Assembly (NCBI GenBank): GCA_963816925.1
Contig: CAWFMY010000035.1
Location: forward strand, 84,768 to 148,767
From: CAIWHR01 sp963816925
GTDB taxonomy: Bacteria; Pseudomonadota; Gammaproteobacteria; Burkholderiales; Casimicrobiaceae
Direction: 5' to 3'
Length of the DNA stretch: 64,000 bases
Shown here: in pieces, positions 58,585-64,000 of the stretch
Position numbering within the stretch: the first letter of the stretch is position 1
Layout: every line of letters starts with the position of its first letter
The notes under the pieces: generated by a model
The model's input: the letters and a program-made list of their open reading frames with translations, nothing else
Told to the model about the DNA's origin: nothing
Databases searched by the model: none
Made by a program: the position numbers and the translations under genes

Positions 58585-59379
58585 TCAGACCACTTTGACG
58601 CGAAGGTCGGGCAGCCCGTCGATGTGCGCGTCCATGATGTCGCCCTTCACGACGGGGCCGACATTTTCCGGCGTGCCGCTGTAGATGATGTCGCCCGGCA
58701 TCAGCTCGAACGCCTTCGACAGGTTGCTCACCTGCTCGGCGACGCTCCAGATCATCTGGTTCAGGTTGGCATCCTGCTTGGTCGCGCCGTTGACCTTGAG
58801 CCAGATGGTCCCTTTCGTAAAGTGACCGGTCTTCGCGGCCGGCTGCAGCAGTCCCAGCACGGCCGAATGGTCGAAGCTCTTGCCGATCTCCCACGGTTTC
58901 TTCTCGTCGCCCATCGCCCGCTGCAGGTCGCGCCGGGTCATGTCGAGACCGACGGTGTAGGCCAGCACCAGGTCGAGCGCCCGCTCGATCGGCACGTCGC
59001 GGCCGCCCTTGCCGAGCGCCGCCACGAGCTCGACCTCGTAGTGGTAGTTCTTGGTCAGCGTCGGATACGGATGGTCGATCGTCTCGCCGGGAGGCGCCAG
59101 CTGGATCGCGTCCGTCGGCTTCTGGAAAAAGAACGGCGGCTCCCGATTGGGATCCGATCCCATCTCGCGCGCGTGCGCCGCGTAATTGCGGCCGATGCAG
59201 TAGATGCGGCGGACCGGGAACATTTCTCCCGTGCCCGCGATGGGGATGTAGGTCTGCGGCACCACGAACGGCGTGCGCGCCTGCGGCTGCGCGGACGCGT
59301 TGCCTGCGGCGCCCGCGACGCCGCTCGCGACCAGCACCGCGGCGGTCTGCAGCATTTCACGACGACGATTTCTTTTCAT
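58585..59379 (-). CDS. exported fumarylacetoacetate hydrolase family protein
   Basis: FAH-fold enzyme with RIYCIGRNYAAHAREMG and PPFFFQKPTDAIQL, then NYHYEVELVAALGKGGRD (metal-ligand Glu pair) and LAYTVGLDMTRRDLQRAM (Asp). The closing SGTPENVGPVVKGDIMDAHI is standard. The unusual part is residues 1-30: NRRREMLQTAAVLVASGVAG, a Tat- or Sec-like signal with a twin arginine and cleavage after ASA. FAH-family hydrolases are normally cytoplasmic. Activity (acylpyruvate hydrolysis, decarboxylation or hydratase) is not predictable. Confidence 0.85.
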   Translation of the reverse strand: MKRNRRREMLQTAAVLVASGVAGAAGNASAQPQARTPFVVPQTYIPIAGTGEMFPVRRIYCIGRNYAAHAREMGSDPNREPPFFFQKPTDAIQLAPPGETIDHPYPTLTKNYHYEVELVAALGKGGRDVPIERALDLVLAYTVGLDMTRRDLQRAMGDEKKPWEIGKSFDHSAVLGLLQPAAKTGHFTKGTIWLKVNGATKQDANLNQMIWSVAEQVSNLSKAFELMPGDIIYSGTPENVGPVVKGDIMDAHIDGLPDLRVKVV

Positions 59380-59412
59380 CTCATGCTCCTCGCAATCGGG
59401 CGGCGCGACGGA

Positions 59413-60000
59413 TCACTCGCATGGCGGGCGATGATCCGTTACCAGCGCCTCAAGCGTAGCGTAAAACTGCTCGTCCGTGACACGGTCGCGCGCGGCCAGT
59501 TCGCGGGCCCTCGCCTCCGGAAGCTGCGCGCCCCCCTCGGCCCATGCCCGCGCGGCGACGAGTTCGCCATGCTCGTAGCGCAGGTCGGTCCGCGGATTGC
59601 CGTTCCGGTGCCACGAGCGCTTGTCGCCGTGCAACCGGTCTTCCACGTATGCCGATTCGGACTTGCGCGGCGCATCCTTGCCGGGCGCCGGCGGCGCGAA
59701 CCAGACCGCAATGGTACCGGCCTTGCGGTCGGCGTCGTAGGGGACGACGGCGATGCGGGCGCCGCGCTCCGCCCAGAACACGAACGTGCCGGTTCGCCGG
59801 CCCTTTGCGAAGGCGCCCGCCACCCGCAGGCGGCCATCACCCGAGCGCAGCAGATAGGCGCCGTTGGGCTCGCCGTCGCGACACGCGCCCTCGGCGACGA
59901 GGCGCTCCGCCGCCAGCGCGGGAAGGGCGATCGCCGCCAGCACCGGCGCGAGCCGACGGCACCACCGGCCGCCCGCGCTCAGCGTCGCGCCGCCCACCAC
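59413..60000 (-). CDS. exported MORN-like repeat protein
   Basis: About 195 aa with a hydrophobic leader (RLAPVLAAIALPALAAE). The mature part contains MORN-type variant repeats: GEPNGAYLLRSGDGRL, GRRTGTFVFWAERGARIAVV, RLHGDKRSWHRNGNPRTDL and HGELVAARAWAEGG. The likely start is GTG 60000 or 59997, which overlaps the livM 3' end by about 20 nt; no ATG gives a signal peptide. Function unknown; such repeats also occur in toxin-like and envelope proteins. Confidence 0.6.
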   Translation of the reverse strand: MVGGATLSAGGRWCRRLAPVLAAIALPALAAERLVAEGACRDGEPNGAYLLRSGDGRLRVAGAFAKGRRTGTFVFWAERGARIAVVPYDADRKAGTIAVWFAPPAPGKDAPRKSESAYVEDRLHGDKRSWHRNGNPRTDLRYEHGELVAARAWAEGGAQLPEARARELAARDRVTDEQFYATLEALVTDHRPPCE

Positions 60001-60959
60001 GCGCCAAGCTCTCCGACGATGCCGCGCCGGAACGCGAGCACGCAGACGACAAAGATCACGCCGGTGATGATCGTCACCCATTGCCCGAACGGCGAGAGGT
60101 AGTTCTCGAGCGCGACAATGACGAACGCGCCGATGACCGGTCCGAAGACCGTGCCCATTCCACCCAGCAGCGTCATCAGCACGACTTCGCCCGACGTCGT
60201 CCAGTGCACGTCGTTCAACGCCGCAAGCTGAAACACGATCGCCTTGGTCGCGCCGGCGAGGCCGGCGAGCGCCGCCGACAGGATGAAGGCCAGCAGCTTG
60301 TAGCGGTCGGCGTCGTAGCCGAGCGAAATCGCGCGCGGCTCGTTCTCCTTGATCGCCTTCAGCACGTGCCCGAACGGCGAGTGGATCACGCGGTGGATGA
60401 ACAGGAATGCGGCGAGAAAGATCGCCATGACGAGGTAGTACATCGCGAACGACGGATGCGTTGCGCCGGGATTGTTCGGGTCGACGGGATCGCGCAGGTC
60501 GATGAGCCCGAAGAGCGCGCCGCGCGGCACCGACTGGATGCCGTCCTCGCCGTGCGTGAATGGCGTTTGCAGGTAGAAGAAGTAAACCATCTGCGCCATC
60601 GCCAGCGTGATCATGGCGAAATAGATCCCCTGGCGGCGGATCGCCAGCGCGCCGACCACGATGCCGAGCAGCGCCGACGCGCCGGTGCCGAACAGGATCG
60701 CGAGCTCGGGCGTCATCCCCCATGACTTCGCCGCGTAGGCCGACACGTAGCCGGCGGTGCCGAGGAACATCGCGTGACCGAACGACAGCAGGCCGCCGTA
60801 GCCCAGCAGCAGGTTGAAGGCGCACGCGAACAGCGCGAAGCACATCGCCTTCATCACGAACACCGGATAGAAGCCGATGAGCGGCGCTGCGGCAAGCAAG
60901 ACGGCCATCGCGCCGAAGCCGGTCGCGAAACCGCGGTGGGCGGAGCGCGCGCCCATCAT
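59979..60959 (-). CDS. branched-chain amino acid ABC transporter permease, LivM type
   Basis: 326-residue permease with about ten TM segments. FNLLLGYGGLLSFGHAMFLG near the N-terminus, KAIKENEPRAISLGYDADRY (the coupling-helix region) and GGMGTVFGPVIGAFVIVALE are diagnostic. The start ATG 60959 overlaps the LivH-type stop by 4 nt (ATGA). Confidence 0.94.
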   Translation of the reverse strand: MMGARSAHRGFATGFGAMAVLLAAAPLIGFYPVFVMKAMCFALFACAFNLLLGYGGLLSFGHAMFLGTAGYVSAYAAKSWGMTPELAILFGTGASALLGIVVGALAIRRQGIYFAMITLAMAQMVYFFYLQTPFTHGEDGIQSVPRGALFGLIDLRDPVDPNNPGATHPSFAMYYLVMAIFLAAFLFIHRVIHSPFGHVLKAIKENEPRAISLGYDADRYKLLAFILSAALAGLAGATKAIVFQLAALNDVHWTTSGEVVLMTLLGGMGTVFGPVIGAFVIVALENYLSPFGQWVTIITGVIFVVCVLAFRRGIVGELGAWWAARR

Positions 60960-61840
60960 TGCTCCCGCCCGAAGAGCCCGGCGGGCTTGAACAACAGCAC
61001 GATCACCATGACCACGAAGATCACGGTGTTCGACGCCTCGGGATAGAAGACCTTGGTCAGGCCCTCGACCACGCCGAGGCCAAAGCCCGTCAGGATCGAG
61101 CCCAGGATCGAGCCCATTCCGCCGATGACGACGACGGCGAACACGACGATGATCATGTCGGCGCCCATCAGCGGGTTCACCTGGTAGATCGGCGCCGCCA
61201 TCACGCCGGCCAGCGCCGCGAGGCCGACGCCGAAGCCGTAGGTCAGCGTGATCATCCGCGGGACGTTGATGCCCATCGCCTGCACCAGCGCCGCATTTTC
61301 CGTCGCCGCCCGCAGGTAAGCGCCAAGCTTCGTGCGCTCGATGACGAACCAGGTCGCGAGGCACACGATCAACGAGGCGACAATGACCCACGCGCGGTAT
61401 TTCGGCAGGAACATGAAGCCGAGATTGACCCCGCCGGAAAGCTCCGACGGAATCTGGTAGGGCAATCCGGACGAGCCGAATTCGTTGCGGAACAGCCCCT
61501 GGATGATCAGCGCAAGGCCGAAGGTCAGCAGCAATCCGTACAGATGGTCGAGCTTGTACAGGCGCGCAAGCATCGTGCGCTCGATGACCATGCCGAACGC
61601 GCCGATGGCGATCGGCGTAATGGCGAGCGCCCACCAGTAGCCGATGCCGAACTTCGTGAGCAGGAACCACGAGCAGAACGCGCCCATCATGTACTGCGCG
61701 CCGTGCGTGAAATTGATGATGTTGAGCAGCCCGAAAATCACCGCGAGCCCGAGCGACAGCATCGCGTAGAACGAGCCGTTGATGAGCCCGATCAGCAGCT
61801 GGCCGAACAGCGCCTGCGTAGAGATGCCGAAGATTTCCAT
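60956..61840 (-). CDS. branched-chain amino acid ABC transporter permease, LivH type
   Basis: 294-residue permease. GLINGSFYAMLSLGLAVIFG, then LNIINFTHGAQYMMGAFCSW and the GGMGSILGSILTGFGLGVVE region identify LivH. It is translationally coupled to LivM and separated from the binding-protein gene by 73 nt holding a stable hairpin. Confidence 0.94.
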   Translation of the reverse strand: MEIFGISTQALFGQLLIGLINGSFYAMLSLGLAVIFGLLNIINFTHGAQYMMGAFCSWFLLTKFGIGYWWALAITPIAIGAFGMVIERTMLARLYKLDHLYGLLLTFGLALIIQGLFRNEFGSSGLPYQIPSELSGGVNLGFMFLPKYRAWVIVASLIVCLATWFVIERTKLGAYLRAATENAALVQAMGINVPRMITLTYGFGVGLAALAGVMAAPIYQVNPLMGADMIIVVFAVVVIGGMGSILGSILTGFGLGVVEGLTKVFYPEASNTVIFVVMVIVLLFKPAGLFGREQ

Positions 61841-61872
61841 GGAATCTAGTGATGGCCCCGTCCCGGGCCCCT

Positions 61873-61897
61873 GCCCTCTCCACGTGCGGGAGAGGGC
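61873..61897 (-). repeat. REP-like hairpin between the binding-protein and LivH-type genes
   Basis: Perfect 9-bp inverted repeat (61873-61881 with 61889-61897), a CCCTCTCC / GGAGAGGG type hairpin with a 7-nt loop. Sequences of this type are dispersed in proteobacterial genomes. Here it could stabilise the abundant binding-protein mRNA or partly terminate transcription before the permease genes. Confidence 0.55.
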
Positions 61898-61913
61898 GGA
61901 GGGCGGGCCGAAT

Positions 61914-63128
61914 CTACTTAACTAAGGGGCATTCTCCATCCTTCAGCGGCCGGAACGCCTGGTCCGCCGGAATCGTCGCGCGAATCTTGTAGTAGTCCCA
62001 CGGGCCCTTCGATTCGGAGGGCTTCTTCACTTCGACGAGGTACGCCGGATGGATCTTGCGGCCGTCGACGCGGATCGTGCCCTTGCCGAACAGCGGGTCG
62101 TCGGTCGGCATTTCCTTCATCTTGGCGATCACCTTGGTGCCGTCGTCGCTCTTCAGCGCCTCTACCGACTTGAGGTAATGCAACACGGCCGAATAGACGC
62201 CCGCATGCACCATCGTCGGATAAATGCCCTTGTCGAGCGCCGAGAATCGCTTTGCGAACGCCCGCGTCTGGTCGTTCTGGTCCCAATAGAACGTGTTGGT
62301 GATGATGAGGCCCTGCGCCGTCGGCAGGCCCAGCGAATGGATGTCGGTCAGGAACACGAGCAGGCCGGCGAGATTCTGGCCGCCCTTGACGATCCCGAAT
62401 TCCGCCGCCTGCTTGATCGAGTTCGTCGTGTCGCCGCCGGCGTTGGCGAGGCCGATGATCTTGGCCTTCGACGCCTGCGCCTGAAGCAGGAACGAGCTGA
62501 AGTCCTGCGTGTTGAGCGGCGCGCGCACCTTGCCCAGCACCTTGCCGCCGTTCTTCACCACCACGGCCTCGGTGTCGCGCTCGAGCGCCTGGCCGAACGC
62601 ATAGTCGGCGGTCAGGAAGAACCAGGTGTCGCCGCCGGACTTCACCGTCGCACCGCCGGTGCCATTGGCGAGCATCCACGTGTCGTAGGTCCAATGGATC
62701 GTGTTCGGCGAGCATGCCTTGCCGGTCAGGTCCGACGACGCCGCGCCGGAGACGAGGAACGCCTTGCCCTTGTCCTTCGTGATCTGGTTGACCGCAAGCG
62801 CAACGCCGGAATTCGGCGTATCGACGATCACGTCCACCTTGTCGACGTCGTACCACTGGCGCGCGATGCTGGAGCCGACGTCCGGCTTGTTCTGGTGGTC
62901 GGCCGAGATGACCTCCACCTTGTAGCCGCGCTTCTCGATCCCCGAATCCTCGACGGCCATCTTCGCCGCGACGACCGAGCCCGCACCGGCGAGATCGGTG
63001 TACAGGCTCGACATGTCGGTCAGTACGCCGATCTTCACGAGATTGTCGGAAACCTGCGCCTGCGCGGAGCCCGCGCCGAGCGCGGCCGCGACCGCGAGTC
63101 CGATCAGCGAACGTTTCAGTGTTTTCAT
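61914..63128 (-). CDS. branched-chain amino acid-type ABC transporter substrate-binding protein
   Basis: Periplasmic binding protein of 404 aa. Signal peptide MKTLKRSLIGLAVAAALGAG ends near AQA. The mature protein has DNLVKIGVLTDMSSLYTDLA and KMAVEDSGIEKRGYKVEVIS, the Leu/Ile/Val-binding fold. The N-terminus and a DTPNSGVALAVNQITKD segment resemble binding proteins for aromatic or other amides as much as for leucine. Start at 63128. The order livG-livF-binding protein-livH-livM differs from the E. coli layout. Confidence 0.92.
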   Translation of the reverse strand: MKTLKRSLIGLAVAAALGAGSAQAQVSDNLVKIGVLTDMSSLYTDLAGAGSVVAAKMAVEDSGIEKRGYKVEVISADHQNKPDVGSSIARQWYDVDKVDVIVDTPNSGVALAVNQITKDKGKAFLVSGAASSDLTGKACSPNTIHWTYDTWMLANGTGGATVKSGGDTWFFLTADYAFGQALERDTEAVVVKNGGKVLGKVRAPLNTQDFSSFLLQAQASKAKIIGLANAGGDTTNSIKQAAEFGIVKGGQNLAGLLVFLTDIHSLGLPTAQGLIITNTFYWDQNDQTRAFAKRFSALDKGIYPTMVHAGVYSAVLHYLKSVEALKSDDGTKVIAKMKEMPTDDPLFGKGTIRVDGRKIHPAYLVEVKKPSESKGPWDYYKIRATIPADQAFRPLKDGECPLVK

Positions 63129-63154
63129 CGTTGCTCCTGTGCTTTGGTTGGGAT

Positions 63155-63175
63155 GCGCGCCCTGACCCGGCGCGC
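63155..63175 (-). promoter_or_regulatory. small hairpin upstream of the binding-protein gene
   Basis: GCGCGCC (63155-63161) and GGCGCGC (63169-63175) can pair around a 7-nt loop in the 70-nt gap after the LivF-type gene. Confidence 0.3.
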
Positions 63176-63198
63176 GGGTGTATCGAATGGGTGTGGTG

Positions 63199-63951
63199 TC
63201 AGACACCGAGATAGTCGTGGAGCTTGTCCATGTTGGCGTCGAGCTCCGCGTTGGGAATCATGTCGACCACGCGGCCGTGGTCCATCACGTAATGCCGGTC
63301 CGCCACGGTTGCCGCGAAGCGGAAGTTCTGCTCGACGAGAAGAATGGTAAACCCCTGCGCCTTGAGCTTCGCGATCGTGCGCCCGATCTGCTGGACGATC
63401 ACCGGCGCGAGACCCTCGGTCGGCTCGTCGAGCAGCAGCAGGCGCGCGCCCGTGCGCAGGATCCGGCCGATCGCCAGCATCTGCTGCTCGCCGCCGGAAA
63501 GTTTCGTCCCCTGGCTCGCGAGCCGCTCGCGCAGGTTCGGGAACAACTCGTAGATCTGGTCGAGTGAAAGCCCGCCCGGCCGCACCTGCGGCGGCAGCAT
63601 CAGGTTCTCCTCGACGTTGAGGCTCGCAAAGATGCCGCGCTCTTCCGGGCACCACGCGATGCCGAGCCGCGCGATGCGGTTCGACGCGAGGCGGATCGTC
63701 TCGCGGGTCTCGTAGGTGATCGAGCCTTCGCGCCGCGGCACCACGCCCATGATCGATTTCAGCGTCGTCGTCTTGCCGGCGCCGTTGCGCCCGAGCAGCG
63801 TGACGACCTCGCCCGCGGTGACGTCGAAGGTGACGCCATGCAGGACATGCGACTCGCCGTACCATGCGTTGAGATCGCGCACGGCGAGGAGCGGCGCCGC
63901 GGCCGCCTTCGCGCCGCCCGCCGCGGCAGGGACCGCGTGGTCGTCAGGCAT
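63199..63951 (-). CDS. branched-chain amino acid ABC transporter ATPase, LivF type
   Basis: 250-residue ATPase. Walker A LLGRNGAGKTTTLKSIMG, signature LSGGEQQMLAIGRIL and Walker B LLLLDEPTEGLAP are clear, and the short length without a regulatory domain plus VEQNFRFAATVADRHYVMDH is typical of LivF. It begins 8 nt before the stop of a LivG-type gene on the same strand. Confidence 0.95.
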   Translation of the reverse strand: MPDDHAVPAAAGGAKAAAAPLLAVRDLNAWYGESHVLHGVTFDVTAGEVVTLLGRNGAGKTTTLKSIMGVVPRREGSITYETRETIRLASNRIARLGIAWCPEERGIFASLNVEENLMLPPQVRPGGLSLDQIYELFPNLRERLASQGTKLSGGEQQMLAIGRILRTGARLLLLDEPTEGLAPVIVQQIGRTIAKLKAQGFTILLVEQNFRFAATVADRHYVMDHGRVVDMIPNAELDANMDKLHDYLGV

Positions 63952-64000
63952 GGGCGGTTCCGAGGTAGGCTTGCATGACTTCCGGATGCTGCGACACGTG
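63944..64000 (-). CDS. LivG-type ATPase, C-terminal end only (partial)
   Basis: The last 18 codons of an open frame entering from the right edge read HVSQHPEVMQAYLGTAHA before a TGA at 63944. This matches the HPEV..AYLG ending of LivG/LivF-family ATPases. It overlaps the LivF-type start by 8 nt, as commonly seen for livG-livF. Confidence 0.75.
   Translation of the reverse strand, partial: HVSQHPEVMQAYLGTAHA

Overview
The window is a stretch of a high-GC betaproteobacterial chromosome, probably Burkholderiales or a related uncultured lineage. The best evidence is the block tpiA - secG - tRNA-Leu(GAG) - nuoA to nuoN, which is the usual betaproteobacterial arrangement. The Bug/Tct tripartite carboxylate transporter and the etfBA/acyl-CoA dehydrogenase operon fit as well. 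I see no rRNA, CRISPR array, insertion sequence or prophage, and no gene-free stretch longer than about 300 bases.

Layout, left to right. 1-3.6 kb (+): the end of an AfuB/FbpB-type double permease, its ATPase and an inositol-monophosphatase-family phosphatase, as one operon. 3.6-5.6 kb: a degenerate PCu(A)C-like exported protein (-) and a secreted two-repeat protein (+). 5.6-9.2 kb (-): etfB, etfA and acyl-CoA dehydrogenase. 9.3-22.5 kb (+): a membrane [2Fe-2S] adenylate cyclase, a MOSC protein, two GNAT acetyltransferases, small exported proteins, a DUF1810 protein, a CPBP protease, a cyclase/ATPase/TPR regulator, an NhaD-like antiporter, a LamG-like protein and an MFS transporter. From 22.5 kb to the right edge everything recognisable is on the minus strand. 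22.5-26 kb holds a LanC-like protein, a VOC protein, DUF4199, a membrane-tethered LuxR regulator and a RibD/DHFR-like reductase. 26-30.2 kb is a lutABC-type cluster with an aminotransferase inserted. 30.2-45.3 kb is the complete 14-subunit complex I operon, with a DUF4019 exported protein inserted between nuoD and nuoE. 45.5-46.8 kb has tRNA-Leu, secG and tpiA. 46.9-49.9 kb is tctCBA with a recognisable promoter and a GntR-type operator. 50-58.4 kb is a peptide ABC transporter operon interrupted by a TPR/O-GlcNAc-transferase-like gene and ending with N-formylglutamate amidohydrolase. 58.6-59.4 kb is an exported fumarylacetoacetate-hydrolase-family protein. 59.4-64 kb is a Liv-type branched-chain amino acid transporter cluster, with livG running off the right edge.

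Functionally this is a respiring heterotroph living on organic and amino acids. ETF/acyl-CoA dehydrogenase, LutABC and complex I feed electrons to the quinone pool, and four different importers bring in sugar phosphates or iron, tricarboxylates, peptides and branched-chain amino acids.

An important caveat is that at least 13 genes are split by apparent single-base indels, including nuoJ, nuoN and secG. In nearly all of them the family sequence continues in another frame with nothing lost. Because several hits fall in housekeeping genes, sequencing or assembly indels are a better explanation than decay for most of them. They cluster at 10.1-10.5, 16.9-18.0 and 50.5-55.2 kb.
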